Shown one piece after another: positions 57,201-63,153 of a DNA stretch of 64,000 nt; the stretch's first letter is position 1, and each line of letters starts with the position of its first letter. The notes beneath the pieces are model-generated. The model made no database searches and was not told the DNA's origin. It saw nothing but the letters and a program-made list of their open reading frames with translations. The translations under genes were made by a program, and so were the position numbers. The DNA comes from Nectonema munidae (Eukaryota > Nematomorpha > Nectonematoida > Nectonematidae): assembly GCA_030549495.1 (NCBI GenBank), contig JAUIRK010000885.1, positions 372,001-436,000 of the forward strand, in the 5' to 3' direction.

Positions 57201-58064
57201 AATAATTACATATTTTTTGCACAAAAGGCTGACGTAGGCAATGACGGGGCACAAGAGAAAACTTATAACAGAGTGCAACGCTAACCCTCCCTCATAAATA
57301 TTTACGATATTGGTGATTGATGATTAGCTAATAGCTATCCAATTAATTTAAATCCTAACTTGACAAAATAGGTCAAAAGCGTATTTACTGTGATGAACAA
57401 GCAGGCTTTTGGATAGGAAGAGAAATTTTAATAGTTCAATTTGCAGGACTTAGAAGAGCTTTAGAGCATTTTGAGCAAAATCACAAGGAAAGCAGTTCCT
57501 CAGCCAATGCTTATTTTTTCATGTCGTTTTGGATTTTTACAATTTATGAAAAAAAAATATTTGTATCTTCTTAACTAATTGATAACACGATTTGAATAAA
57601 ACTTTATTTAGCTCGAAAATAACTTAAATGTAACAAGTAATGAACGCCTGATTTTAAAAAGATGTGTAAACTTTCAACTTTGAAAAATTTAGGAGAAAAT
57701 CTATTTATTTGAATTATTTAAACATATTTCCTCGTATAAAATAATTAATTTCATTGAAAAACTAAATTTGTTTTCGTTGTGACACGAATAAGAGATATAT
57801 ATACATTCTATTATTTCTACTATTCACGAATTCGCATGCAAAAAAAAGTATTTTATATAAATGCATACTTTATATTATAAAATGTTATCGTAGAATGAAA
57901 CAAAGACTTACTTTTATTGCATAGATTTTCATCTTCATCACTTCCGTCGCTACATTGCTCAATGCCATCACACTCATAATCATTGGGTAAACAAAGATCT
58001 TTACTGTCGCAAATAAATTCATCTTTTGAACACTTGATAACTTCTTTAATAGCACTTTTATTAA
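33143..58064 (-). CDS. SORL1: Sortilin-related receptor SORL1/SorLA, 3' half (gene extent)
   Basis: SorLA is a type I sorting receptor that moves cargo between Golgi, endosomes and the surface through retromer and GGA adaptors. The exons found, 5' to 3' on the minus strand, encode one LDL-receptor class A repeat, six fibronectin III domains, a membrane helix and a ~50-residue tail. This is exactly the C-terminal order of SORL1. The tail (RHRRLQRSF ... TPMIRGFAEDEPLVLA) aligns with the human tail (KHRRLQSSF ... APMITGFSDDVPMVIA). Exon phases agree at 8 of 10 junctions. Two gaps remain: the 52363/50071 junction is out of phase, and the exon for the first half of FN3-6 was not found between 36971 and 42198. 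The VPS10, beta-propeller and other LDLa exons must lie to the right of the window. A sevenless/ROS-type kinase was considered and excluded because no kinase domain follows the membrane helix. Confidence 0.9.
33202..34190. other. SORL1 last intron, unannotated part
   Basis: No recognised repeat or exon. A few CG-containing patches occur (for example near 33290-33310 and 33620). Confidence 0.4.
34191..35575 (-). mobile_element. piggyBac relic in the last SORL1 intron
   Basis: The left end TTAACCCCTTAAGGTACTGG (34191) and the inverse TTAACCCTGGAGAACAAATT (right, ending 35575) share TTAACCC, the usual piggyBac start. Inside, minus-strand reading gives FDELKACYAILIRSTANRD, SKYLTVDELLYGYRGDVPGR (first catalytic Asp) and IPNKPGKY. 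The rest is heavily broken by stops. It has the same orientation as the host gene. Confidence 0.75.
35576..36532. other. SORL1 last intron, remainder
   Basis: AT-rich. A less AT-rich patch at 36140-36340 has a 61-codon minus-strand frame (36343-36158) without recognised motifs; I cannot assign it to SORL1 or to a repeat. Confidence 0.35.
36533..36718 (-). CDS. SORL1: SORL1 exon: membrane helix and sorting tail
   Basis: The acceptor AAATTTTAG precedes SKAYTRKSVVVVSILS, then the hydrophobic SASLVGIILLFILFFFV, then RHRRLQRSFRHFTATRYN and FPNYE before GTATCT. The F-T-A-T-R-Y segment sits where human SorLA has the retromer-binding FANSHY. Phase joins both neighbours. Confidence 0.9.
36770..36971 (-). 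CDS. SORL1: SORL1 exon: second half of FN3-6
   Basis: Starts after TTATTTTTAG with GFTLWIEKKENDNYSLVK, then VTLNDLKIKAGSQYSFQISV (F strand of an FN3 fold) and GRKSSRWEFYYH before GTAAGA. It is followed in phase by the membrane exon. Its acceptor lies only 39 nt from a miniature element. Confidence 0.85.
37011..37313. mobile_element. MITE beside the FN3-6 exon
   Basis: TCGAGCACCGTCATACTGCG at the left and CGCATACTAACGGTGCTCGA at the right are inverted repeats of about 20 bp. The 303-bp element is notably GC-richer at its left half. The superfamily is not clear. Confidence 0.6.
37314..38948. other. SORL1 intron, unannotated part
   Basis: The exon for the first half of FN3-6 is expected between here and 42197, but I could not find a frame with FN3 features. 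A few CG-rich spots (37540-37600) have no supportable reading. Confidence 0.35.
38949..39533 (+). mobile_element. pogo/Tigger-like transposase 3' end
   Basis: The frame 38949-39242 has DFEEYMEVDAYLFITASLTD followed by DSIIHSI, the C-terminal acidic part of Tigger/Jerky-type transposases. A second frame then has KVENFIKQCKNSSLKQTQIN and DFFKE, the usual last residues. The element seems to close at AACGAGATTTTACTG (about 39519-39533), whose inverse, CAGTAAAATCTCGTT, looks like a pogo-family terminal repeat. The 5' part is missing. It is inserted antisense to SORL1. Confidence 0.6.
39272..39397 (+). repeat. 126-bp segment identical to 46621-46746
   Basis: By eye, 126 consecutive bases match without a difference from TTTTTGCAATGATGCATAAG to AAAGAATATTTTTT. 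Flanks differ on both sides. It falls within the Tigger-like C-terminal coding segment. Confidence 0.9.
39586..41665 (+). mobile_element. RTE-type LINE, 5'-truncated
   Basis: The endonuclease part has ITAYAPQCGVSEEVKEVFW, RLVLGGDLNGHIG, AQIDFMLYKRSK and CTAIPGDHVAAQHRLLV. RT follows with NYRGIKLLSHTMKVFEKI, SQFGFMPRR, FVDLEKAYDRLPRQEVW, IGLHQGSSLSPFVFNIVFD and YADDVVLV. The tail has NKMEEERLRWFGHVFRKGEE. The order and motifs are those of the RTE clade. About 100 residues between the endonuclease and RT are missing, joined in frame at NSNIIRSTAVRLL / KKIVQQEAIPQEW. Breaks after 40518 and after 40721 shift the frame. The 3' end has short GAA/AAT repeats. It is inserted antisense in a SORL1 intron. 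Confidence 0.9.
41666..42197. other. SORL1 intron, unannotated part
   Basis: No recognised exon, repeat or element. Confidence 0.4.
42198..42479 (-). CDS. SORL1: SORL1 exon: FN3-5
   Basis: After TTTTTTTAG the exon starts (E)LNPPPKNLKAKISNRSFK, then LSWDSACPLLEKALSWEV, YGAQYKIQVRAALSTSQFS and LMLDF before GTATGA. This is an entire FN3 domain in one exon. It joins in phase to the exon ending at 47453 and leaves phase 1 for a following exon that was not found. Confidence 0.88.
42480..43345. other. SORL1 intron, unannotated part
   Basis: AT-rich; no exon or element recognised. Confidence 0.4.
43346..44504 (+). mobile_element. ZBED-type hAT, internally deleted
   Basis: Ends TAGAGATGCACCGAA and TTCGGTACACCTCA are inverted. 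CCGAATA is repeated many times inside both ends. From 43603 the coding part reads SVVWKYFKPRENDLTYSLCN with LCNDKVSRGG (BED finger), then WIAVDTQPFSVVENEGFKR, then KYSIPCRRYF and ANFISLTTDIWTATTANF with the catalytic Asp. The rest of the transposase is missing. No matching 8-bp flanks were seen. A 68-bp insertion with 13-bp direct repeats lies in the coding part. Confidence 0.85.
43854..43921. repeat. 68-bp insertion flanked by 13-bp direct repeats
   Basis: AAGGTTTCAAACG is present at 43841-43853 and again at 43922-43934, so the transposase frame reads GFKRVV and then GFKRLMKK again. The intervening 68 bp is unrelated to the transposase. Confidence 0.75.
44550..45930 (-). mobile_element. Remnant of an unnamed transposon protein family
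   Basis: Minus-strand pieces in order are EEFSEELNRLFDIAQSQS-like (KEFSEELNRLFDIAQSQSSN), FLRSRKMF, then DYREFLELCLIFLGK, QFRPPGVYNRARWIAE and YYLKIYLFRNAF, and near the end YFSEDLVPLAFSL. I recall the same series (LFDIAH..., YREFLxLxLIFLG, PGxxxxARWMAxAIYxLKI) in many repeated, uncharacterised arthropod and cnidarian ORFs, so I call it a transposon-derived family; the superfamily name is not known to me. This copy has several stops and is interrupted by a miniature element at 45066-45448. Confidence 0.5.
45066..45448. mobile_element. MITE with ATCACTAATTCGGA ends and a terminal hairpin
   Basis: ATCACTAATTCGGA at 45066-45079 pairs with TCCGAATTAGTGAT at 45435-45448. A third copy, ATCACTAATTCGGAA at 45402-45416, forms with TTCCGAATTAGTGAT (45434-45448) a perfect 15-bp stem with a 17-nt loop. 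The interior has no coding motifs. Confidence 0.65.
45931..46620. other. SORL1 intron, unannotated part
   Basis: AT-rich; nothing recognised. Confidence 0.4.
46621..46746 (+). repeat. Second copy of the 126-bp Tigger-like segment
   Basis: Identical by eye to 39272-39397, coding KVENFIKQCKNSSLKQTQIN in the same orientation. It is not followed by the terminal repeat seen at the first copy. Confidence 0.9.
46747..47452. other. SORL1 intron, unannotated part
   Basis: A plus-strand frame at 46993-47331 (112 codons) is Lys-rich with no recognisable motif. No support for a gene. Confidence 0.35.
47453..47555 (-). CDS. SORL1: SORL1 exon: end of FN3-4
   Basis: Acceptor GACATGTTTAG, then VILNLLPCENYIFRVYIINP and TGPTSSLYSYETEE before GTAATC. 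YxFRVxxxNPTG is the F-G region of an FN3 fold. Phase 0 in, phase 1 out; joins both neighbours. Confidence 0.88.
47611..47762 (-). CDS. SORL1: SORL1 exon: middle of FN3-4
   Basis: Acceptor TTCATTTTTAG, then EINKYKFSWDIPKNKSYA, EDWIYGIYYGVDSKLALY and NITVSQKKN before GTAATG. KFSWDIP is the B-C region of FN3. The 5' junction completes a Gly codon with the previous exon. Confidence 0.88.
47763..48906. other. SORL1 intron with a solo hAT end
   Basis: At 48182 CAGTGATTCCCAACCGGTGT followed by GCCGCGGCACTAAAGG is the typical start of a hAT-type element with GCCGC-rich subterminal sequence. No right end was found, so it is truncated or longer than I can delimit. Otherwise AT-rich. Confidence 0.5.
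48907..49143 (-). CDS. SORL1: SORL1 exon: FN3-3 second part and start of FN3-4
   Basis: Acceptor CGAAACACTAG, then YKIHYIPQNEDLLIPLEK, TIVLESLLPCTQYEILVIPY, SFGKPEVALVKTLGKP and PPPINLKIEKTG before GTAATA. It contains the E-F-G strands of one FN3 and the first strand of the next. Phases match both neighbours. Confidence 0.9.
49203..49371 (-). CDS. SORL1: SORL1 exon: end of FN3-2 and start of FN3-3
   Basis: Acceptor TTATTTTATTCAG, then MKAMIGLCESSFSNPVKIFL, then IVTEITESSLKLSWQPMVGG and YRIE before GTACTT. Phase 1 at the donor joins the next exon to give GYKIHY. An alternative donor (ATG/GTAGGT) lies inside but would break the frame. Confidence 0.88.
49372..50025. other. SORL1 intron, unannotated
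   Basis: AT-rich; no element or exon recognised. Confidence 0.4.
50026..50071 (-). CDS. SORL1: SORL1 small exon: FN3-2 strand (probable)
   Basis: A 46-nt segment between TTTGTTTCCAG and GTAAATA reads KVNGSSYFNAQKLIT and joins in phase to the following exon (ITMKAMIGL). It would continue FN3-2 after YSVQ of the preceding exon, but the phases of that junction differ by two bases. Either an extra small exon or a sequence error intervenes, or the segment belongs to the alternative start exon at 50139-50195. Confidence 0.5.
50139..50195 (-). CDS. Possible short start exon
   Basis: On the minus strand, TGA is followed at once by ATG ATG GCA, giving MMANNAFNNPLIFNDQKKT, and then a good donor ACG/GTAAGC. 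In phase 0 it could splice to the acceptor at 50072. No acceptor precedes it. It may be an internal start of a short SORL1-locus transcript, or chance. Confidence 0.25.
50364..50827. mobile_element. hAT deletion derivative
   Basis: The left end CAGTGCATAGTTTCCAAC and right end GTTGGCAACTATGCCAGTG are inverted. CTACCGCTTT is repeated inside both ends. A coding remnant (about 50607-50750) reads KKEWIQKFEFIITKSKLGSS and FCRSCKKKH, the zinc-finger start of a hAT transposase. Confidence 0.65.
50836..51394. mobile_element. hAT-like MITE with CATGTCAAAC ends
   Basis: CAGGCATGTCAAACTTGG at the left and CATGTTTGACATGGCTG at the right are inverted repeats. GGGCCGCA and GGGCCAAAT motifs lie inside. Flanks TATCATAT and TCATATAT are similar, suggesting an 8-bp duplication that has changed. 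It lies 8 bp from the previous element. Confidence 0.7.
51395..52362. other. SORL1 intron, unannotated
   Basis: AT-rich; no element or exon recognised. Confidence 0.4.
52363..52580 (-). CDS. SORL1: SORL1 exon: FN3-2 first part
   Basis: Acceptor TCTGTGATATAG, then (C)PNPPRDIIVTQSKDEST, LFISWLTPTSTFGPIGDL, and KIFGLQPGFTYSVQ before GTAATT. PNPP, ISWLTP and the LQPGxxYSV segment are FN3 hallmarks. The 5' junction joins in phase to the FN3-1 exon; the 3' junction is unresolved. Confidence 0.9.
52864..53048. mobile_element. hAT-like miniature element with G tract
   Basis: CAGGGGTTCCCCCTT at the left and TTGAAAACCACTG at the right are imperfect inverted ends, the usual type for some hAT miniatures. 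The interior carries GGGTGGGGGC followed by 15 G. No matching target duplication is seen. Confidence 0.45.
53179..53291. repeat. Long foldback hairpin
   Basis: CAATCGTTAAATGTTAGGAG continuing into TAGAAAACAAAGAACAGAGT pairs with ACTCTCTGTCCCTTGTTTTC continuing into TACTCCTTAGCATTTAACGG. The stem is about 40 bp with few mismatches and the loop about 28 nt. It could be a foldback miniature element or a structured RNA such as a microRNA precursor. Confidence 0.7.
53292..53805. other. SORL1 intron, mostly unannotated
   Basis: A plus-strand frame at 53439-53627 starts with DCGILFCLDCNNCEHKNDQA, a Cys-rich segment like the tail of a piggyBac transposase, but it is too short to assign. CAGTGCAACTTAATGGCCCG at about 53673 looks like a solo hAT end. 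Confidence 0.35.
53806..54103 (-). CDS. SORL1: SORL1 exon: FN3-1
   Basis: Acceptor TATTTTTTTGTAG, then (T)FIAVPELVSLSNTSITIS, ITPPYNNPKHKSFHYIPS, ALLPNTRYKIGVYVMSGSS and TLTVRTAYG before GTAAGA. LPNTRYKIGVYV is the E-F region of FN3. The 5' junction joins in phase to the LDLa exon and the 3' junction to FN3-2. Confidence 0.9.
54221..55010. mobile_element. Tc1/mariner-superfamily non-autonomous element
   Basis: TAGTCAAATCTGTC at the left and GACAGGTTTGACTG at the right are inverted, each flanked by TA (54219-54220 and 55011-55012). Just inside the left end, CTGTCAATAGCGGC and GCCGCTATTGACAG form a 14-bp stem. Interior frames are broken and unrecognised; near 54840 there are tandem CAATTCACCGA motifs. 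Confidence 0.7.
55340..55461. mobile_element. 122-bp piggyBac-type MITE
   Basis: TTAA flanks both sides (55336-55339 and 55462-55465). The ends read CCCTATGAAGAACAGG and TTGTCCTCAAAGAG, imperfect inverted repeats. TTAA duplication is the piggyBac signature. The start TTAACCC resembles the relic at 34191. Confidence 0.7.
55466..56756. other. SORL1 intron with a possible piggyBac end
   Basis: TGTTCACATGTGGGAACATT at 56249-56268 resembles the palindromic end of the piggyBac at 29521-29540, and ATAATGTTCCAATGTG at about 56592 the other end. They may delimit a remnant. Otherwise AT-rich without recognised content. Confidence 0.35.
56757..56960. repeat. Minisatellite, unit about 24-27 bp
   Basis: About eight copies of TTCAAAATGGTCTTTTTAAA with length variants, 56757-56960. 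Most units preserve the reading frame, giving a plus-strand run of MVFLKFK / IVFFKFK heptads (56834-57019), which I take as a by-product of the repeat. Confidence 0.85.
56961..57911. other. SORL1 intron, unannotated
   Basis: AT-rich; nothing recognised. Confidence 0.4.
57912..58064 (-). CDS. SORL1: SORL1 exon: last LDL-receptor class A repeat
   Basis: Acceptor TTATTTTAAG, then KEVIKCSKDEFICDSKDLC, LPNDYECDGIEQC and SDGSDEDENLCNK before GTAAGT. All six Cys and the calcium-binding D-x-x-x-x-C-x-D-G-S-D-E pattern are present. The donor phase joins the FN3-1 exon (AATAAA+CA gives KT). Further LDLa exons are expected to the right of the window. Confidence 0.93.
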
Positions 58065-58141
58065 CTTAAAATAAACAAAAGATATCTTTTAATTTGGATA
58101 AATTAAAAAAGTGATAAAAATATACATCCATTTTGAAAAGT

Positions 58142-58321
58142 TCATGTTTCATCTGTCAAAGTGTAATTAGAAAACAAAAAATTTGAATCTGGGAAGACGT
58201 GGATATACCAAGACAGAGTCAGCCTTCCCTCTCCACCAGGGCGTCGCTCAGTCAATTGAATAACAGTGCCCTGTTTAATTAGAGAGGATGCCCAGAAATA
58301 ATATATCTTAGAATTTATCAT
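58142..58321 (-). CDS. 59-residue ORF of unknown origin, GC-rich core
   Basis: ATG at 58321, preceded by an in-frame TAG two codons upstream. The protein has WASSLIKQGTVIQLTERRPG, then GEGRLTLSWYIHVFPDSN and ends NYTLTDET. The central 100 bp is much richer in GC than the surrounding intron. It looks like conserved sequence, but I cannot name a family. It lies on the SORL1 strand 78 nt upstream of the LDLa exon, yet has no LDLa or FN3 features, so it is more likely part of a repeat than a SORL1 exon. Confidence 0.3.
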   Translation of the reverse strand: MINSKIYYFWASSLIKQGTVIQLTERRPGGEGRLTLSWYIHVFPDSNFLFSNYTLTDET

Positions 58322-59484
58322 AATCTATGTATATTCTATAAACATTGTTAAAAAGGTATATAAAAAAATATAAAATTACTAATTTTTCAATTAATGCTTT
58401 TTTTGAAGTCGACATTAAACAGTTTTATATTGTTAACCAAGAGAGGCCCAACAAATCTAAAATAATTTTCGCATCGTAGAAACAATTTTTTAACCCGAAT
58501 GCTCAAAAAACAGACGTGGTAGGACGGATCTTTACACCCCCTAAATATTTCTAAAGTATTATATATATAAAGTCTTTAAGACATGAACATTACAAATTGA
58601 TAAAATTCAGATTCTTCAAAAATGTGAACGCTCTGTCATTAGGATCGATTTTTAAATGTGAGTAATATTATTATTCTTAAATGTTGTTATAGCAAAATGA
58701 TAGGAAATCGATTTAATGTAATGGGTTGCCTATTATATAAGATGTTTGATTTCTGAGTTAAATGTGCGTGGAATATCTAATAAAATGTTAAGAGGTAAAA
58801 TATATCCTTTACGTACTTTACGTTAGATGTTTTTAAATTGGAGCTTAGCGAATTGACGATGAATTGAAATAAAAAATTCCAATTTATACAAATATATTTA
58901 AAAAAAAATTGCTAACATTATTTGATTGTATATTAAGTAGCCAATTAGATTGTCTGATAAATTGTTTAGTTAGCAAGAATTACCGTATACCCCATGTATA
59001 TTGTATAACTTACAAAAACCCGAATCAAAATCCCACTCCAAATAATAATGATAATAATCAGTTTTACAGCTACTTTCTTCACCAAATTTCAAACCCTTTT
59101 TATCATATATTTTTAATTACTTCTTTCCCTGTTATCTTTGGTCTTTACCGATTATCTTTATCTCTAACATATATGTATGATTAGCGAAAGAAATTTTTCG
59201 CTGTGTACTCGCATATGTCGAATCCTCATTCCAACCATCTATCGTATGCATTACGTCAAGCATGTTGCAAATCAATAAAGGTGTGAACATGGCTTCCAAT
59301 GTTATTTCGTCATGATCCTTATTTATGGTTGTTGTATTTTTTCCTATGTATTACGTCAGCATGTTGAAAAACGATAAAACTGTGAGCCTCGTTTTCAAGG
59401 TTATTCTGGAACTTCATCAACAATAGTTCTTATTGTATTTTTTCTTTGTTGCGTTTTCTTGTTACTGTTTCTCTCCTACTTCTA
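58322..59484. other. Unannotated stretch left of the last piggyBac
   Basis: AT-rich. Around 59240-59390 a ~120-bp segment (TTACGTCARGCATGTTG...AATAAAGGTGTGA) is tandemly duplicated, perhaps part of the 5' region of the following piggyBac. Confidence 0.4.
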
Positions 59485-59970
59485 ATGGATAGTTCATCTC
59501 TCTCTGAAACTTCCTCGGTCTCAAGTACAGAATACTCTTCAAGTTTGAATTCATCTTATTCCCTGTCAAGCTCTGAGAGCAGCGATCTTGAATATGATGA
59601 AAATCTTCAAGCTCTTGATGGAACTTTGTACTCATGGGACCCTTCACTTAAAAAGGCTGGAAGGCCCAAAACAAGAAACAAGAAATTTGTCCAGAAATCC
59701 TTCAGGAACAAAAGACGTTGCTAAACATGTGACACGACCACTTGAGGCGTTTTCCTTGTTTTTTTCGCAAGAACTGATCACTCATATTTACAACATGACT
59801 AAGAAAAAAATGGATGATAATTACAAATATTTTTAACTTTTTTCTCACTAGTTTTTTTGTTTGTTTTGTACGTTTTTTGTTGATGTATGTATGAAGAAAA
59901 GTATGTCTTAGTTTTTGCACATGTGATTCTGTGAATGAGTGTGTGTGTTTTTATGTGTGTGTATGCATAT

Positions 59971-60970
59971 TAGAGCCCTGAGCGGGCCAGAAAATTTGTC
60001 TTCACTCGCCCCAACCCGAACATTGTCATTGTCAGTCTGCACCGCGCTGCACCAGCGTTCAACAAGTCTGTACCCACCCACCAATCAAATGTTTGAATTT
60101 TGTCGCACCCACCCCCTCCCCCTCGCAACTATTCTACCGTACTATCCAAACCAGCAGCTAAAACAGCAAGATCATCCAAAATTGAGAGAAGTCGCTGTTT
60201 CCCTATTTCATTTTTACAAGACAATATGATATTTTTTTCGAAACTTTTGGCATTACATTTTACTATCTATTACTTCTGTTGCATACTGATCTTTCCATCT
60301 TGCGAATTCTCACCAACCCGATTTCATATTGATTGGGGAACTCACATCTGCCCGCCCCGCCCAATTTTTTACAGACAATCCACATCCGCCTGCGCTACTT
60401 TAAAAACAACGCCCGCATCTCGAATGCGGGTTCTACAAAACCCGCACCGTCCGGCCTCCTTGCGCCGCTTACCCTCCCGGGGCATAACTCTAACGTATAT
60501 GTGTATGTGTTTAAATCCCTCCGAGGGTCGAAAAAGTTTGTCTGCATCCGGACCGTACCCGTATTTTACTTGTTTGTACCTATCCCGCCCTTCAACTATT
60601 GAAATTTTGCCTCCCACCCAGCCCCGCCTCGCCCGCCCTAAACTATTCTACTGTACTATCCAAACCCGAAGTTGAAACAGCAAAATCGTCCGAAATTTAA
60701 AAAAATTGCGTGCTTCTATTTGTTTTCTTTGCAGGAAAATATGATCTTTTTGTTTCAAAACTGCATTGCATTTAGCTTTCTATTACTTCTATTTATTACT
60801 TATCTTTCTGTTTTGCTAACTATCACTAACCTGATATTATACTGATTGAAAAACCCAAAACCGTCCCGCCCCTTGAGAACTTTTTCACGGATAACCTGCG
60901 TTCGCCAACCCCATTTTAAATGTGGGTCTCAAAAAAGCGGCACGGGCTACCCGCCTATTATAGAGCTCTG
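59971..60970. mobile_element. GC-rich element in dimeric arrangement
   Basis: The ends TAGAGCCCTGAGCGGG and CCCGCCTATTATAGAGCTCT are roughly inverted. Inside are two head-to-tail copies of about 450-500 bp. Shared landmarks are GAAAATTTGTCTTCACTCG / AAAAAGTTTGTCTGCATCCG, CTATTCTACYGTACTATCCA (about 60130 and 60642) and CTTTCTATTACTTCT-type blocks (about 60260 and 60776). Both carry CCCGCC-rich segments. No transposase is present. Confidence 0.6.
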
Positions 60971-60989
60971 ATGTGCATCTGAATATGTG

Positions 60990-61260
60990 TAAGTGGTGTG
61001 TGAATAAAAGTGTATTTGTTTGGGTGAAAGAGTATGTTTATGTATGTGTATAAATGTGTTTATGTAAGGTGCATGCAAGTTTCTGTCTACGTGTAGGTGT
61101 GTATCCATGTTTGTGTTGCGTGTAGCGATATGAATGTTCATTTCCGGTATGTGTGTATGTAAGTGCGAGTCTGAGTGTGTGTTTTAGCGTTAATTTGTGT
61201 GTGTGCCAATCTGTTAGTTATTGTGTTTGTATTCTTATTTTGTGTAGGTGTGGATGCTTG
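60990..61260. repeat. GT-rich low-complexity stretch
   Basis: Irregular (TG)n with TATGTGTG variants continues on both sides of the dimeric element (also 59936-59966), suggesting that the dimer lies in a GT-rich tract. Confidence 0.7.
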
Positions 61261-63153
61261 TTTTTGCTGGATGTTTCATACTCACAAAAAAGGCTATTCA
61301 TACCTATATTAGAAAGTTTCGAGTTTTTTAGACTAACCTTCTCTATGAAACATAAAGTAGAACTGTTTGAAACAAAGTTCAGTATATTATAGTTTTATAT
61401 GACATAGCAGTAAACTTTGTGCATCATATATTAAAACGAAATTTAGTATATATAACAATGCTAATACCGGGATTCATGTAAGGATGAAATACAAAGATTT
61501 TGTAGTTTTGTATGCTTGTTCATATGTGAATCACTACGTAAAAGTATGAATGCTGTGTTTAATTTAGATTATCTACTCCAAAGTTTGCATATTTGCGAAA
61601 ATATTATGAGAAGTTCACTATTGATATGCTGCTTGCGTTCTTCGGGTGTCTTCTATATCTTGGACAGTCCAACGATCAAAAAATCAAAGTTCAAGATCTT
61701 TTTTCCGATTCTCTTGGTATTCCATTTTTGAAAGCTGCTATCGGGAGAAACATGTATATTTTTGAGATTTGATGACAAATCCCAAAGAAATCCGAATGAT
61801 CGAATCTCGCCAGTCAGATACCTTCACGAGCACTTCTTCAACACATGTCATAAGTTTTGGACACATACAGATTCAGTAACTGTTGACGAACAACTTGTTT
61901 CATTTAGAGGTAGATGTCCAGTCAAGATTTATGATCCCGAAAAACCCGGCCACTACGGAATTAAATTCTATCACATCAATGATTCCAAAACTTATTATTG
62001 CCTGAAACCAGAAATATATGTTCCAGGTGTTGGTGAAAACTACTTCTCTGGCAATGAGATCATAAAGAGACTAGTAAGGCTTTCTGAAATACCAATTGGC
62101 TGTGGTGTATTCACAGACCGATTTTTCACTGATCACAATTTAGCTGAATGGATGTCGGAGAAAAACCTGACAATTTGTGGAACTGTAAAAGCAAACCGAC
62201 GATTTGTCCCTGGAATTTTAAGACCGCAATATCTGAAGACGTTGAAGTTGCAAGAATGTGAAAGTAGAATAATTTATTCAAAGTATGCTTCCCTTGCTAC
62301 CTACATCCCTATGAGGCACGCTACCAAAAATTTTAAAGTCGTTTATGTTCTTTCATCTCAACACTCTACAAGCCTGGAGTTGATTGGAGATAAGCAAAAA
62401 CCTGAGTCATTTATAGCGTACAATGAGTCAAAAAGTGGAGTTGATGTTTCTAATCGAATGATTAGATTAGATTATATCGCTCCTACAAACCTATAAGAAG
62501 ATGGTCTTCAGCCGTTTTTTCCAATTATCTAGACATATCAGCCTTAAATGCAATGATTATTCTGAACTACAATTGTCCAGAAAGCATTTATTCTGCGACA
62601 AAGAAAGGTGGAAGAAACATGTTTTTGAAAGCTTTAGCAAAAGAACTTTGCTACAACTCGATGAAACTACGTTCGAGTATTCAAGAAATAAATTCCAAAA
62701 CAAAATCTCTTTTGAGTTTTTATGGGTTTGAGGAAAGCAAAGACTCGTCTCCTGTTTTAAGTAGTAAAAGAGTTTTTTGCACATTTTGCCCTACTTCAAA
62801 AAAAAGTAGAACGACAAGACATTGCCAGAAATGTAAAAAGGGCGTCTGCAAGCATCATTCATACTCGATTTGTCCAAATTGTAAATAAAAGACATATTTA
62901 CTGTTGCATTTTTGTATAAAATTCTGCTTAGCTTGATTTTTTCATATTAAACTTTGTGTGTACTCTTTGATCTTTTCTACATACTTTTACAGGAAAAATT
63001 TTTTTATCTCAAAATTTGTCTCAGAGCATTGAAAAGTGTGTTTTTGAAAAATACATAGTGTTAAAAAAGTTTCAAGGATTTTAAGTTTTTTGAAATTCAA
63101 TTTTTAAGTTGGGGGTGGAGTAAAACTCCATATGGGCGTCATGCGAAGGTTAA

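Larger units (their letters stand above)
59485..63149 (+). mobile_element. piggyBac transposon split by insertions
   Basis: The N-terminal Ser-rich acidic part starts at ATG 59485 (MDSSSLSETSSVSSTEYSSS) and ends near 59720. The core resumes around 61560 with DDKSQRNPNDRISPVRYL, SVTVDEQLVSFRGRCPVKI (first Asp), GCGVFTDRFFTDHNLAEW (second Asp) and YNESKSGVDVSNRMIRL (last Asp), then RRWSSAVFSNYLDISALNA and a Cys-rich tail FCPTSKKSRTTRHCQKCKKG ending 62888. The right end has GGAGTAAAACTCCATATGGG and GCGAAGG before TTAA (63150-63153). At least three frame breaks occur in the core. About 1.8 kb of unrelated sequence, including a GC-rich dimer and GT-rich runs, separates the N-terminal part from the core. 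Confidence 0.8.

Noticed and set aside
36444-58064. A receptor tyrosine kinase of the ROS/sevenless type, suggested by FN3 exons and a membrane helix
   Set aside because: No kinase domain follows the membrane segment, and the tail and C-terminus match SorLA instead. The LDLa repeat directly before six FN3 domains is also the SORL1 order.
60100-60675. A 191-codon Pro-rich frame
   Set aside because: It lies in the GC-rich dimeric element; the composition explains the openness and overlapping frames are equally open.
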